Shown here: piece after piece, positions 1 through 9,143 of the stretch
Layout: every line of letters starts with the position of its first letter
Position numbering within the stretch: the first letter of the stretch is position 1
Assembly: GCF_000968375.1 (NCBI RefSeq)
Contig: NZ_CP009933.1
Coordinates: 5,270,001 to 5,334,000 of the forward strand
Direction of reading: 5' to 3'
Length of the DNA stretch: 64,000 bases
Source: Clostridium scatologenes
Lineage (GTDB): Bacteria; Bacillota; Clostridia; Clostridiales; Clostridiaceae
The notes under the pieces: model-generated
The model's database searches: none
What the model was told of the DNA's origin: nothing
Seen by the model: only the letters and a program-made list of their open reading frames with translations
Position numbers and translations under genes: made by a program

Positions 1-141
1 TATTTTTATACCTTCTCTTTAGATGATTTTAAATATATAATTGATTTTTTTAGTGAAGTATTCACATATTTATTTTATTTGAGTAAAAAATATAGTATAA
101 AAGATATTTTATATTTACAATTTTATAATATTATTATGTAA
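1..141 (+). CDS. 3' end of an unidentified gene (partial)
   Basis: Frame 1 is open from the first base of the window to a TAA at 139-141, giving 46 codons of an aromatic- and isoleucine-rich C-terminus. In sequence this AT-rich such an open stretch is longer than usual, so it is probably the tail of a gene starting outside the window. No motif is recognisable and it could still be chance. Confidence 0.35.
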   Translation, partial: YFYTFSLDDFKYIIDFFSEVFTYLFYLSKKYSIKDILYLQFYNIIM

Positions 142-216
142 TTTTTTTTATTCCAAAACACTATAAATATATTATAATATTTATGCTTTTTTATCATATT
201 TTGAGGGGGTAGTTTA

Positions 217-1677
217 GTGAAAAAAATTATAACTCTATTTACTACGATAGCCATATTTATGCTATCAGAGAGTTTAGTGTATGCTAAAGCTAGCTATACT
301 GTAAATAGAATAGATGGAGCAACTAGATATGAAACTTCAATTAATATAGCAAATAACTATAATAGTGATAAGCTAGAAAGAGTTATTATTGCAAGTGGAG
401 ATGATTTTCCAGATGCATTAGTTGGTTGTATGCTTTCCAAAAATATAGATGCACCTATTTTACTAATAAGTAAAAATAATAGTTCTAATGAAAGTATTAT
501 TAAATTTATAAAAAGTAAGTTAAAAATCGATGGTAATATTTATATATTAGGCGGAGAAGCATCAGTAAGTGCAGACTTCGAAAGTTATCTTAATTCAATA
601 GGATATGATAATATTAAAAGATTAGGTGGAATTGATAGGTTTGATACAAATCGTATAATTGTGAACTTCTTAAATATAAAAAAGAGTACGCCAGTAGTTA
701 TTGTTAATGGACTTGGGTTTTCAGATGCTTTAAGTGTATCTAGCATTGCTGCATCAAAAGGTTACCCAGTTATAATGAGTGACTCATCAAAAATACCTGA
801 TCAATCAAAAAAAATATTGAAAGATATAGAGCCATCTAAAGTATTTATTATTGGAGGGGAAGGGTCTATAAGTAACAATGTGTTTAAACAATTAAAAGAA
901 GTTGTTACATCATTAAATAATAATAATATAATAAGAATAAATGGAATGAATAGGTATGAAACGTCATTAGGTGTATGCAGATATTTTAACTTATCTTCAG
1001 ATACTGCAGTTATTGCCAGTGGAGAAAATTTTCCTGATGCTTTGGCTGGTAGTGCTTTAGCAGTAAAGAAAAATGCTCCTATAATATTGACAGATGGGGT
1101 CAATATATCATCTCAAAAACAATACTTAGATCAATGTAATTGTAATAAATTGATTTTACTTGGTGGTACAGGAAGTATAAGTAACGATGTTGAATATACT
1201 TTAGAAAATAAGCCTGTTATTTCTGATGATTCTATCAAGAGCTTGTTGTTTACAGGAGATGAAGCTTTTAAAAAAATGTTAAAAATTAATGTGGATGGCA
1301 GTTTGTGTATTAATATATCAGGCGTAAGCTATGCTAAGGTAACAGAGGATTTTAGTAAGTATAGCTCTATATATGAATACTTAAATAAAAATTATGGATT
1401 AAACAATTATTATACAGATGATTTTATAAAGAATATGGTGAGTTTTGTATTTACTAATGTAAATGGTAAATGGTATATGAGATATGGAAATCCAGAACCT
1501 AGACTTATTATACAAAATTCTGAAATTGCATATAAAAAGTATGATGGTAATAAAGTATATGTTTCTTTAAAAGGATATTACTTTGGATCACAGGATGTAT
1601 CCTACTCAAATGCTGTTTTAAACTTTGAAGATGATAAATGGCTAATAGATAAATTTGATAACTGGAGAATAAAATAA
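217..1677 (+). CDS. Secreted protein with three cell wall binding repeat 2 domains
   Basis: The 486-residue product starts at a GTG behind a GAGGGGG site. It has a signal peptide (about residues 1-23, ending VYA). Three CWB2-type repeats follow, opening with NRIDGATRYETS (about 30), KRLGGIDRFDT (about 138) and IRINGMNRYETS (about 240), each containing the family's FPDAL/FSDAL and GGxxSIS motifs. CWB2 domains anchor clostridial proteins non-covalently to the wall polymer. The last 140 residues form a separate domain of unknown function with many Tyr and Asn, containing NVNGKWYMRYG. It is likely displayed on the cell surface, with the C-terminal domain as the functional part. The link to the neighbouring repair genes is only positional. 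Confidence 0.85.
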   Translation: MKKIITLFTTIAIFMLSESLVYAKASYTVNRIDGATRYETSINIANNYNSDKLERVIIASGDDFPDALVGCMLSKNIDAPILLISKNNSSNESIIKFIKSKLKIDGNIYILGGEASVSADFESYLNSIGYDNIKRLGGIDRFDTNRIIVNFLNIKKSTPVVIVNGLGFSDALSVSSIAASKGYPVIMSDSSKIPDQSKKILKDIEPSKVFIIGGEGSISNNVFKQLKEVVTSLNNNNIIRINGMNRYETSLGVCRYFNLSSDTAVIASGENFPDALAGSALAVKKNAPIILTDGVNISSQKQYLDQCNCNKLILLGGTGSISNDVEYTLENKPVISDDSIKSLLFTGDEAFKKMLKINVDGSLCINISGVSYAKVTEDFSKYSSIYEYLNKNYGLNNYYTDDFIKNMVSFVFTNVNGKWYMRYGNPEPRLIIQNSEIAYKKYDGNKVYVSLKGYYFGSQDVSYSNAVLNFEDDKWLIDKFDNWRIK

Positions 1678-1755
1678 TAAAATATAGAGAAGAAAAAATA
1701 GTTTTCTGAATAATACTTTTGTAATGTGTCCATAATATCTTGTAGGAGGGATATT

Positions 1756-2376
1756 ATGGATTTTATTAATAATAATAGAAAAAAGATAAGAACTATTTTA
1801 CTTGTAATTTTAACCATTTTAATTTTTAGTTTGAGCTATTATTTGTGCATAAATAAGTTGAAAAGTACAAACTTTAAGGAAGACAAATATAAAGTACAAA
1901 ACGAAAGCAAGGATATAGATAAAACTATGACCGTAGATTCAAATATGAATACTTCACTTTCGCCAAATGCAAAGGTAATATTTGAGAAAAAGTATATTAA
2001 AAGCGGTGAAGTTATAAATGAAAAAGAAGAGAGTGCTGGTAATTTAGCAGGTAAAAAGAAGAGTGAGCTAAATCAAGTGTATAAAGGACAAGGATATAGC
2101 TTAGAAAGTATGAAACCTTCAGAAGTAGTGTTTGTGAAAGAATTTGATAGATATGCTCCAAATAAGTATGTGGTTGGTATAAAAGATGGATTTATTGCTA
2201 TATATAAAACTGATAAAGATGGAAATATGTTTATAGAAGATGAAAAAAGAGATATAACAGATATAAAAACTGATAGACTAAAAAAAGCAGACATAGAACT
2301 TTTAACAAAAGGGAATAAGTATTTTCAGTGTAATACAAGGGAAGATGCAGAGGCACGCCTTGAAGACTATGAGTAA
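1756..2376 (+). CDS. BofC-like membrane-anchored protein
   Basis: The 206-residue product has one N-terminal membrane segment (about 13-32) after a short basic stretch and an extracytoplasmic domain. The C-terminal part (about 120-190, with NKYVVGIKDGFIAIY and DITDIKTDRLKKADIELL) resembles the BofC C-terminal domain. In Bacillus subtilis bofC, a regulator of the SigK checkpoint, lies just upstream of ruvA, as here, which supports the call by synteny. Only the C-terminal domain matches well, so a role in sporulation signalling is inferred. The start is the ATG at 1756, 8 bases after an AGGAGGG site; a longer frame upstream lacks a site. A terminator overlaps the stop codon. Confidence 0.65.
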   Translation: MDFINNNRKKIRTILLVILTILIFSLSYYLCINKLKSTNFKEDKYKVQNESKDIDKTMTVDSNMNTSLSPNAKVIFEKKYIKSGEVINEKEESAGNLAGKKKSELNQVYKGQGYSLESMKPSEVVFVKEFDRYAPNKYVVGIKDGFIAIYKTDKDGNMFIEDEKRDITDIKTDRLKKADIELLTKGNKYFQCNTREDAEARLEDYE

Positions 2377-2394
2377 TAGTCTTTAAGGCGTTTT
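2356..2394 (+). terminator. Rho-independent terminator overlapping the bofC-like stop
   Basis: Arms CGCCTTgAAGACTAT and ATAGTCTTtAAGGCG enclose a 5-base loop and are followed by TTTT. The stop codon of the BofC-like gene is inside the hairpin, separating it from ruvA. Confidence 0.8.
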
Positions 2395-2411
2395 ATAGTG
2401 TAGAATATTCT

Positions 2412-2439
2412 TTGTTTCTTGAATTAAATTAAGTATAAT
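2412..2439 (+). promoter_or_regulatory. Candidate promoter for the ruvAB operon
   Basis: TTGTTT and TATAAT are separated by 16 bases, downstream of the terminator and about 70 bases before ruvA. The -10 is perfect, the -35 is moderate. Confidence 0.5.
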
Positions 2440-2510
2440 GGTAAAGTAATATATGTTAAGTTTATACTAAAGTTTTAATTTAAAATTTAAAAAATTGGAG
2501 GACATCTTTG

Positions 2511-3104
2511 ATGTATGAGTATATACGTGGAACCTATGCAGGAATGAATAAAGATTACATAGTAGTTGAAAATAATGGCATTGGCTATAAAATATATACT
2601 TCAGGAAGTACTCTAGCTAAAATTCCCAAAGTAAATGAGGAAATAATGCTTTATCTTCAGCAAATAGTTAGGGAAGATTTTATAGGTCTTTATGGTTTTT
2701 TAACTAAAGAAGAATTGAGTATGTTTAATTTGCTTTTGACTATAAATGGTGTAGGTGCAAAGGCTGCATTATCACTTTTATCTATAAGTAGCGTTAACAA
2801 TTTAAAGTATGCAATTTTATCTGGTGATGAAAAACTTATTATTAGAGCACCAGGTATAGGAAAGAAAATGTCACAAAGAATTATACTTGAGCTTAAGGAT
2901 AAGGTGAAACCAGAAGATGTTGATATGTTACAAGGAGATGCTATTGAAATAGGTGAAAATGTAGGTAATAGTTCAGAAGCATTAGAAGCACTTGTAGCAT
3001 TAGGATATTCTGAAAAAGAAGCTAAAAAAGCTATTAATACTATGGATAAAAAGGATTCTGTAGAAAATATAATAAGAAATGCATTAAAATTTTTAATGGG
3101 TTAG
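2511..3104 (+). CDS. ruvA: Holliday junction branch migration protein RuvA
   Basis: This 197-residue protein has RuvA domain order: N-terminal OB fold (1-64, MYEYIRGTYAGMNKDYIVVE), tandem helix-hairpin-helix region with NGVGAKAALSLL and APGIGKKMSQRI (about 70-125), and a C-terminal helical domain that contacts RuvB (about 150-197, ALVALGYSEKEAKKAI). RuvA tetramers hold the four-way junction open while RuvB drives branch migration during recombinational repair. ATG 2511 is chosen because GGAGG lies 9 bases upstream; the preceding TTG is closer. ruvB follows 15 bases later. Confidence 0.97.
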   Translation: MYEYIRGTYAGMNKDYIVVENNGIGYKIYTSGSTLAKIPKVNEEIMLYLQQIVREDFIGLYGFLTKEELSMFNLLLTINGVGAKAALSLLSISSVNNLKYAILSGDEKLIIRAPGIGKKMSQRIILELKDKVKPEDVDMLQGDAIEIGENVGNSSEALEALVALGYSEKEAKKAINTMDKKDSVENIIRNALKFLMG

Positions 3105-3119
3105 GAAGGTGATAATTTT

Positions 3120-4178
3120 ATGAATGAAGAAGATAGAATTGTTACACCTTTAAATGTAGTTGGAGATACAGAAAATGAATATAGTTTAAGACCTAAAAGG
3201 ATTAATGAATATATTGGACAAAAAAAGGTAAAAGAAAAATTAAAAATTTTTATAGAAGCAGCCAAAAAAAGAAAAGAAGCTTTAGATCATGTATTATTAT
3301 ACGGTCCTCCAGGATTAGGTAAAACTACGTTAGCTAATATAATAGCAATAGAAATGGGAGGAAATTTAAAGGTTACATCAGGTCCTGCTATAGAAAGAGC
3401 TGGTGATTTAGCTGCAATACTTACAAGCCTCAATGATTATGATGTGTTATTTATAGATGAAATTCACAGATTAAGCAGAAATGTAGAAGAAATACTTTAT
3501 CCAGCAATGGAAGACTATGCTTTGGATATAGTTATAGGAAAAGGTGCTGCTGCTAAGTCTATTAGATTGGATTTACCTAAATTTACCTTAATAGGAGCGA
3601 CTACTAGAGTTGGTCTTTTGACATCTCCCCTAAGGGATAGATTTGGGGTAATGTGTCCAATGGAGTTTTATGAGGATGATGAATTAAAAGAAATTATAGT
3701 GAGGTCTGCCAAAATACTTGGTGTGGAAATAGAAGAAAATGCAGCACTGGAAATAGGAAGTAGATCAAGAGGAACTCCTAGAATAGCTAACAGACTTTTA
3801 AAAAGAGTTAGGGACTACTCAGATGTCAAAGGAAATGGACTAGTAGATTTGGAAGTCACTAAAGCCGCATTAAAACTTTTAGATGTAGATGAAGAAGGCT
3901 TTGATAGTATAGATAATAAAATATTAATAGCCATAATAGATAATTTCAAAGGTGGTCCAGTAGGATTAGAAACTTTGGCATATTTTATAGGAGAAGAACT
4001 TGATACTATTCAGGATGTCTATGAGCCTTATCTTCTTCAAAAGGGATTTATAATAAGAACACCTAGAGGAAGAGTTGCATCAGATAGTGCATATAAGCAT
4101 TTAAATAGAAGTAAAAAATTTAGTAAACCAGGGAAAAAAACAGTACAACAACAATCAATATTTAAGGAAAGAACATAA
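3120..4178 (+). CDS. ruvB: Holliday junction ATP-dependent helicase RuvB
   Basis: The 352-residue AAA+ ATPase has Walker A GPPGLGKTT (about 62-70), Walker B LFIDEIHRL, the sensor GATTRVG and arginine finger region LRDRFGV. The C-terminal winged helix ends with the RTPRGR motif typical of RuvB. It forms hexameric rings flanking RuvA and pumps DNA through the junction. It sits 15 bases after ruvA and 19 before queA, so the four genes ruvA-ruvB-queA-tgt probably form one operon, the usual Firmicutes order. No anomalies seen. Confidence 0.98.
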   Translation: MNEEDRIVTPLNVVGDTENEYSLRPKRINEYIGQKKVKEKLKIFIEAAKKRKEALDHVLLYGPPGLGKTTLANIIAIEMGGNLKVTSGPAIERAGDLAAILTSLNDYDVLFIDEIHRLSRNVEEILYPAMEDYALDIVIGKGAAAKSIRLDLPKFTLIGATTRVGLLTSPLRDRFGVMCPMEFYEDDELKEIIVRSAKILGVEIEENAALEIGSRSRGTPRIANRLLKRVRDYSDVKGNGLVDLEVTKAALKLLDVDEEGFDSIDNKILIAIIDNFKGGPVGLETLAYFIGEELDTIQDVYEPYLLQKGFIIRTPRGRVASDSAYKHLNRSKKFSKPGKKTVQQQSIFKERT

Positions 4179-4197
4179 GAAATGGAGAGTAGATATT

Positions 4198-5223
4198 TTG
4201 AAGGTTACAGATTTTGATTTTTACTTACCAGAACAATTAATAGCACAATGCCCGTTAGAAAAAAGAGATGAAGCAAGATTGATGTTATTAGATAAAAATA
4301 CTGGTGAAATAGAGCATAAGATATTTAAAGATATAATTAATTATTTAGAACCAGGAGATTGTTTGGTATTAAATGATACTAGAGTACTTCCTGCAAGACT
4401 TATTGGAAGTAAAGAAAATACAGGAGGAAAAATAGAATTTCTATTACTTAAAAGAATAGATAAAGATAAATGGGAAACTCTTGTTAAACCAGGAAAAAGA
4501 GCACAAGTTGGAACACGATTTGTATTTGGTGATGGAGAATTAAAGGCAGAAGTAGTTAGTGTTGAAGAAGATGGAAATAGAATTGTACAGTTTGAGTATG
4601 AAGGAATATTTGAAGAAGTGTTAGATAAACTAGGACAGATGCCTCTTCCACCTTACATAAAAGAAAAACTTGAAGATAAAGAAATGTATCAGACTGTCTA
4701 TTCAAAAGAACAGGGATCAGCAGCGGCACCTACAGCAGGATTACATTTTACAGAAGAGCTGTTAAAGAAAATAGAAGAAAAAGGTGTGAATATAGCATTT
4801 TTAACTTTACATGTGGGGCTAGGAACTTTTAGACCAGTTAAAGTTGAAAATATACAAGATCATAATATGCATTCAGAATATTACACTATGTCAAAGGAGA
4901 CTGCAGATATAATAAATAAATCAAAGAAAAGTGGAAAAAAAGTAATTGCAGTAGGAACTACTTCTTGTAGAACATTAGAAACTATAGGAGATGACAAAGG
5001 AGAAGTAAGAGAACAATCAGGATGGACAGATATATTTATATATCCAGGATATAAATATAAAGTAGTAGATAGGCTTATAACTAATTTTCACCTTCCAGAG
5101 TCTACATTAATAATGTTAGTAAGTGCTTTGGCTGGAAGAGAAAAAATAATGAATGCCTACAATACAGCAGTAAAAGAACGATATAGATTTTTTAGCTTCG
5201 GCGATGCAATGTTTATAAAATAA
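4198..5223 (+). CDS. queA: S-adenosylmethionine:tRNA ribosyltransferase-isomerase QueA
   Basis: The 341-residue product has QueA signatures: DFDFYLPEQLIAQCP at the N-terminus, LNDTRVLPARL, GSAAAPTAGLHFT and TNFHLPESTLIMLVSA. QueA transfers and isomerises the ribosyl moiety of SAM onto preQ1 in tRNA to make epoxyqueuosine. The start is a TTG with a GGAGAG site. The queuosine step before it is done by Tgt, encoded immediately downstream. Length is normal for the family. Confidence 0.97.
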   Translation: MKVTDFDFYLPEQLIAQCPLEKRDEARLMLLDKNTGEIEHKIFKDIINYLEPGDCLVLNDTRVLPARLIGSKENTGGKIEFLLLKRIDKDKWETLVKPGKRAQVGTRFVFGDGELKAEVVSVEEDGNRIVQFEYEGIFEEVLDKLGQMPLPPYIKEKLEDKEMYQTVYSKEQGSAAAPTAGLHFTEELLKKIEEKGVNIAFLTLHVGLGTFRPVKVENIQDHNMHSEYYTMSKETADIINKSKKSGKKVIAVGTTSCRTLETIGDDKGEVREQSGWTDIFIYPGYKYKVVDRLITNFHLPESTLIMLVSALAGREKIMNAYNTAVKERYRFFSFGDAMFIK

Positions 5224-5235
5224 AGGAGTGTTTTA

Positions 5236-6366
5236 ATGTACAAATTACTTAAAAAGAGTGGGAAGGCTAGAAGAGGTGAGTTTACAACTGCTCATGGTGT
5301 AATACAAACACCTGTGTTTATGAATGTAGGTACTTTAGCTGCTATAAAAGGTGGAGTATCTAGCATGGATTTAAAGGAAATAGGATGTCAGGTAGAACTT
5401 TCAAATACATATCATCTTCATTTAAGACCTGGTGATGAAGTTGTAAAAAAAATGGGCGGATTACACAAATTTATGAATTGGGATAGGCCTATTTTAACTG
5501 ATTCAGGTGGATTCCAGGTTTTCTCTTTAGCAAAAATGAGAAAAATAAAGGAAGAAGGAGTTTATTTTAATTCTCATATAGATGGAAGAAAGATATTCAT
5601 GGGACCGGAAGAAAGTATGAGAATTCAAAGTAATTTAGCATCTACTATAGCTATGGCTTTTGATGAATGCATACACAATCCTTCACCAAGAGATTATGTA
5701 GAGCAATCTGTAGCTAGAACTACAAGATGGTTGCAAAGGTGCAAAGATGAAATGGATAGATTAAATTCTCTTCCAGATACAATAAATAATAAACAAATGC
5801 TCTTTGGTATAAATCAAGGAGGGATTTTTGAAGATATAAGAATTGAACATGCTAAAACTATAAGTAAAATGAATTTGGATGGTTATGCAATTGGAGGTTT
5901 AGCAGTAGGAGAATCTCATGAGGAAATGTACAGGGTGATAGATGCAGTAGTTCCATATTTACCAGAAGATAAGCCTATTTATCTTATGGGAGTTGGAATA
6001 CCAAGTAATATATTGGAAGCTGTAGATAGAGGAGTAGACTTTTTTGATTGTGTTCTTCCTGCTAGAAATGGAAGACATGGTCATGTATTTACTAAAGAAG
6101 GAAAAATAAATTTATTTAATGCAAAATATGAGTTGGATTCTAAGCCAATAGATGAAGGTTGTCAATGTCCAGCTTGTAAAAACTATTCAAGGGCATATAT
6201 AAGGCATTTATTTAAAGCTAAGGAAATATTAGCAATGAGACTTTGTGTACTTCATAACCTTTATTTCTACAATAATATGATGCAAGAAATAAGAGATGCT
6301 ATTGATGGTAATTATTTTGCAGAATACAAAAGTGAAAAACTTAAACAGTGGAATGGAAGAGCTTAA
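5236..6366 (+). CDS. tgt: tRNA-guanine transglycosylase
   Basis: The 376-residue product exchanges guanine 34 for preQ1 in tRNAs with GUN anticodons. Visible are the substrate pocket motif LTDSGGFQVFSL, the nucleophile region GVDFFDCVLPARNGRHG and the zinc site CQCPACKNYSRAYIRHL near the C-terminus. It starts 12 bases after queA and completes the queuosine pair. A 100-base gap before yajC contains an inverted ATTCGTAAT/ATTACGAAT sequence, without a clear U tract. Confidence 0.98.
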   Translation: MYKLLKKSGKARRGEFTTAHGVIQTPVFMNVGTLAAIKGGVSSMDLKEIGCQVELSNTYHLHLRPGDEVVKKMGGLHKFMNWDRPILTDSGGFQVFSLAKMRKIKEEGVYFNSHIDGRKIFMGPEESMRIQSNLASTIAMAFDECIHNPSPRDYVEQSVARTTRWLQRCKDEMDRLNSLPDTINNKQMLFGINQGGIFEDIRIEHAKTISKMNLDGYAIGGLAVGESHEEMYRVIDAVVPYLPEDKPIYLMGVGIPSNILEAVDRGVDFFDCVLPARNGRHGHVFTKEGKINLFNAKYELDSKPIDEGCQCPACKNYSRAYIRHLFKAKEILAMRLCVLHNLYFYNNMMQEIRDAIDGNYFAEYKSEKLKQWNGRA

Positions 6367-6468
6367 AAGAGTTAAGGGTTAACTATATTCGTAATATTTT
6401 TAAATTACGAATTCAATAAACAAAATAAAAGTTTAATTGTTAACTAAATGATGAGGGAGGTGATTTTT

Positions 6469-6789
6469 GTGAAAACTTTGATTCAATATTCTCCACTTAT
6501 ATTTATGCTTGTAGTAGTTTACTTAGTTATACTAGTGCCTGAAAGAAAAAGAAAAAAAGAATATAGGGGGATGCTAGATAACTTAAAAGTTAATGATGAA
6601 ATTATGACTAAGGGTGGTATAATTGGCAAAATTATAAATATGCAAGGCAGATTTGTAGTTCTTCAAACAGGACCAGATAAAGTGAGAATAAAGATTGATA
6701 AGACTGGAGTGCTAAATTTATTAACTGCAATTGAAGAGTATAGCAACAAGGATGATAAAAAAGAAGAAAAAAGCACAGAAAACCAATAA
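6469..6789 (+). CDS. yajC: Preprotein translocase subunit YajC
   Basis: The 106-residue protein has one N-terminal membrane segment (about 8-27) followed by PERKRKKEYRGMLDNLK and the conserved core NDEIMTKGGIIGKI, then a charged tail. YajC associates with SecDF at the Sec translocon. The start is GTG 6469, 8 bases after GGGAGGTG; a longer in-frame ATG upstream would include that site. secD and secF are encoded 2.4 kb downstream, with the scf genes between. Confidence 0.93.
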   Translation: MKTLIQYSPLIFMLVVVYLVILVPERKRKKEYRGMLDNLKVNDEIMTKGGIIGKIINMQGRFVVLQTGPDKVRIKIDKTGVLNLLTAIEEYSNKDDKKEEKSTENQ

Positions 6790-6810
6790 GGATGTTTAAA
6801 TTTTAATCAT

Positions 6811-6856
6811 AAAACACCTTCTTTCTACATAGATACTATTAGGTAGGAGGTGTTTT
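6811..6856 (+). promoter_or_regulatory. Hairpin that could mask the ribosome binding site of the next gene
   Basis: AAAACACCT (6811-6819) is complementary to AGGTGTTTT (6848-6856), and CTAC/GTAG extends the pairing inward. The 3' arm contains the GGAGGTG site of the following gene. Translational control is an inference. Confidence 0.5.
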
Positions 6857-6859
6857 AAG

Positions 6860-7234
6860 TTGGAAAAAGAAAAGAATACAAGCTATATTGTAGCCGCAGA
6901 AGGCGTATTAAGAGGATTCATTATAACAGTAGTTTTACTTATTATATTTGCAGTTATAATGACATTTACAGAAATAAGCGAAACAACTAGTTCTACATTT
7001 TATTTAATTACTACACTTTTAAGTATAATTTACGGTACTATTTATGCAGTAAGAAAGACAAATAGTAGAGGATTTTTAGTAGGAATCATGGTAACTCTCT
7101 TATACTTAATGGTAATTTATGTAGTTTCTGTTATATCAGGAAATTCTGCTGTAATAGGATATAATAGAATCGCTAGATTTTTACTAGCCCTGGTAGTGGG
7201 AGCAGCATCTGGAATAGTTGCAAGAAATCTTTAA
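6860..7234 (+). CDS. TIGR04086-family membrane protein
   Basis: The 124-residue protein has four predicted membrane segments (roughly 15-37, 44-63, 70-92, 102-122) and no large soluble part. Its size and its position between yajC and the SCIFF genes match the clostridial TIGR04086 family, whose function is unknown. It starts at TTG 6860 with GGAGGTG nine bases upstream, inside a potential hairpin. The conserved neighbourhood hints at a membrane role linked to secretion or SCIFF, which remains unproven. Confidence 0.75.
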   Translation: MEKEKNTSYIVAAEGVLRGFIITVVLLIIFAVIMTFTEISETTSSTFYLITTLLSIIYGTIYAVRKTNSRGFLVGIMVTLLYLMVIYVVSVISGNSAVIGYNRIARFLLALVVGAASGIVARNL

Positions 7235-7308
7235 TTTACTAATAACTTTATTTTATTTATTGTTTATGTTATAATCAAACGGAAAAGTTTATGAATGGAG
7301 GAATTTAA

Positions 7309-7446
7309 ATGAAACATATAAGAACTGTAAACAAATCAAATATAAAAGACAGCCTAAAAAAGCCAGGATGTAAAGAATGTGCTAACTCATGCCAATCTGC
7401 ATGTAAGACTTCTTGTACAGTTGCTAATTTAGCTTGTGAAAATTAA
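7309..7446 (+). CDS. scfA: Six-cysteine peptide SCIFF (ranthipeptide precursor)
   Basis: A 45-residue peptide starts MKHIRTVNKS and has six cysteines at 21, 24, 28, 32, 36 and 43 in its C-terminal half, with Thr37 in the position that receives a thioether. This is the SCIFF (six cysteines in forty-five residues) family of clostridial RiPP precursors. A GGAGG site lies six bases upstream. The radical SAM maturase is encoded 220 bases downstream, the usual pairing. Family members are modified to form Cys-to-Thr thioether links; a role in quorum-like regulation has been proposed for them. Confidence 0.95.
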   Translation: MKHIRTVNKSNIKDSLKKPGCKECANSCQSACKTSCTVANLACEN

Positions 7447-7449
7447 CAT

Positions 7450-7487
7450 AAATTTAGGCAGTAACGTTATGTTACTGCTTTAAATTT
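7450..7487 (+). terminator. Hairpin between scfA and scfB
   Basis: GCAGTAAC and GTTACTGC form a perfect 8-bp stem with loop GTTAT, extended by AAATTTA/TAAATTT. It lacks a clean U tract, so it may be a partial terminator or a processing and stability element that leaves the peptide mRNA more abundant than the maturase mRNA. Confidence 0.6.
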
Positions 7488-7665
7488 ACATGGAGATTTT
7501 AATTAATTATAGCTTAATTTGGTTAGTGTTCTAGAACTATCCAGATATTAGGAGGACTTATCTAATACATAATGTTTATTGGTATCCTCAGGAAGACTAG
7601 GATCGTGAATGTTATTTATTGGATAAAGTTTAATTTTTTGATATTTATTTTAGGAGGAATAGAAG

Positions 7666-9030
7666 TTGGCAGATATTCACAAGTTTGTCCAGGGGGGAGA
7701 GCATTATGTAATAGATGTAAACTCTGGAACAGTACATATAGTAGACAAATTAGTTTATGACATTTTAGATGATAAGAAGCTAGAAGAAAAACAAATTGTT
7801 AAAAATAGATTGAAAAATGTTTATAAGCAGGAAGAAATAGAAGAAGCTTATGATGAAATAAAAGAACTTATGGAACAAGAAGTATTATATTCTAAGGATT
7901 TATACGAGGATATAGCATTAAATTCTAATAAGACTCCATCCTACATAAAAGCTTTATGCTTAAATGTAGCTCATGACTGCAATTTAAGATGTAAATATTG
8001 TTTTGCAGATGAGGGAGATTACAAAGGATGCAGAGAGTTGATGTCTGCTGAAATCGCTAAAAAGGCTATTGACTTTGTTATTAAAAAATCCGGTCCAAGA
8101 AAAAATATAGAAGTGGATTGGTTTGGTGGAGAACCACTTATGGCATTAAATGTTATAAAAGAAGTAATGGAATATACAAAAGAGCAGAAAAAAGTTCACA
8201 ATAAAAATATAAGATTTACTATGACTACTAATGCTACATTACTAAATGATGAAATAATGGATTATCTTGATAAAAACATGGGAAATATTATTTTGAGCAT
8301 AGATGGAAGAAAAGAAGTAAATGATAAAGTCAGAGTAAGAGTAGATGGAACGGGTTCCTATGACAGTATATTGCCTAAAATAAAAAAGATGGTTCAAATG
8401 AGAGACAAGTCAAAGCAATATTATGCAAGAGGAACATTTACAAGATGGAATACAGACTTTTTTGAAGATATAAAATTCATGGCAGATCAGGGATTTGATG
8501 AAATATCAATAGAACCTGTAGTACTTCCAAATGATCATCCACTTTCTCTTAGAGAAGAAGATTTACCTACAATATTTGAACAATATGATAAATTATATTT
8601 TGAAATGATTAAACGTCATAAAGAAGGTAAAGATTTTAGATTCTATCATTTTAATATAGATTTACAAGGTGGTCCTTGTGTATACAAAAGAATATCAGGT
8701 TGTGGAGCGGGACATGAATATGTGGCTATAACTCCAGAAGGAGATATATATCCTTGCCATCAATTTATTGGAAATGAAGATTTTAAATTGGGGAATTTAT
8801 CAAGTGATGAAGAATTAAATACAGATATAGTAGACAAATTTAAAAATGCTCATATATATACTAAGCCTGAATGTAAAAAATGTTGGGCTAGATTTTATTG
8901 CAGTGGTGGATGTCAAGCTAATAATTACAATTTTAATGGTGATATGCATACACCATATTCATTAGGATGTAAGATGCAAAAAAAGAGAATTGAATGTGCT
9001 ATAGCATTGAAAACAAAAATGATGGAATAG
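7666..9030 (+). CDS. scfB: SCIFF maturase, radical SAM/SPASM thioether synthase
   Basis: This 454-residue enzyme has an N-terminal peptide-recognition region (about 1-90), the radical SAM motif CNLRCKYC (Cys105, 109, 112) and a C-terminal SPASM region with many cysteines, including PCVYKRISGCGAG, IYPCHQF and CKKCWARFYCSGGC. These bind two auxiliary [4Fe-4S] clusters. It installs thioether bonds in the SCIFF peptide. The start is TTG 7666, preceded by AGGAGG. The order scfA-scfB next to secDF is typical of Clostridia. Confidence 0.95.
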   Translation: MADIHKFVQGGEHYVIDVNSGTVHIVDKLVYDILDDKKLEEKQIVKNRLKNVYKQEEIEEAYDEIKELMEQEVLYSKDLYEDIALNSNKTPSYIKALCLNVAHDCNLRCKYCFADEGDYKGCRELMSAEIAKKAIDFVIKKSGPRKNIEVDWFGGEPLMALNVIKEVMEYTKEQKKVHNKNIRFTMTTNATLLNDEIMDYLDKNMGNIILSIDGRKEVNDKVRVRVDGTGSYDSILPKIKKMVQMRDKSKQYYARGTFTRWNTDFFEDIKFMADQGFDEISIEPVVLPNDHPLSLREEDLPTIFEQYDKLYFEMIKRHKEGKDFRFYHFNIDLQGGPCVYKRISGCGAGHEYVAITPEGDIYPCHQFIGNEDFKLGNLSSDEELNTDIVDKFKNAHIYTKPECKKCWARFYCSGGCQANNYNFNGDMHTPYSLGCKMQKKRIECAIALKTKMME

Positions 9031-9057
9031 TTTTTTAAAAGTTTACATTTATAAATA

Positions 9058-9086
9058 TTGACGGTATATTTTTTAAGTAATATAAT
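9058..9086 (+). promoter_or_regulatory. SigA-type promoter for secDF
   Basis: TTGACG and TATAAT are separated by exactly 17 bases, about 60 bases before the secD start. Confidence 0.75.
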
Positions 9087-9143
9087 GGCTAATGTAAATA
9101 GATGTAAATTATAAAAGTTAATTATTAACAAAGGAGGATAAAA

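Noticed and set aside
801..1103. 100-codon minus-strand open frame inside the CWB2 gene
   Set aside because: It lies within a gene with clear domains and has no ribosome site; it is a shadow frame.
7572..7760. 62-codon frame overlapping the scfB start
   Set aside because: Different frame from scfB with no good start signal; scfB has strong motifs and its own site.
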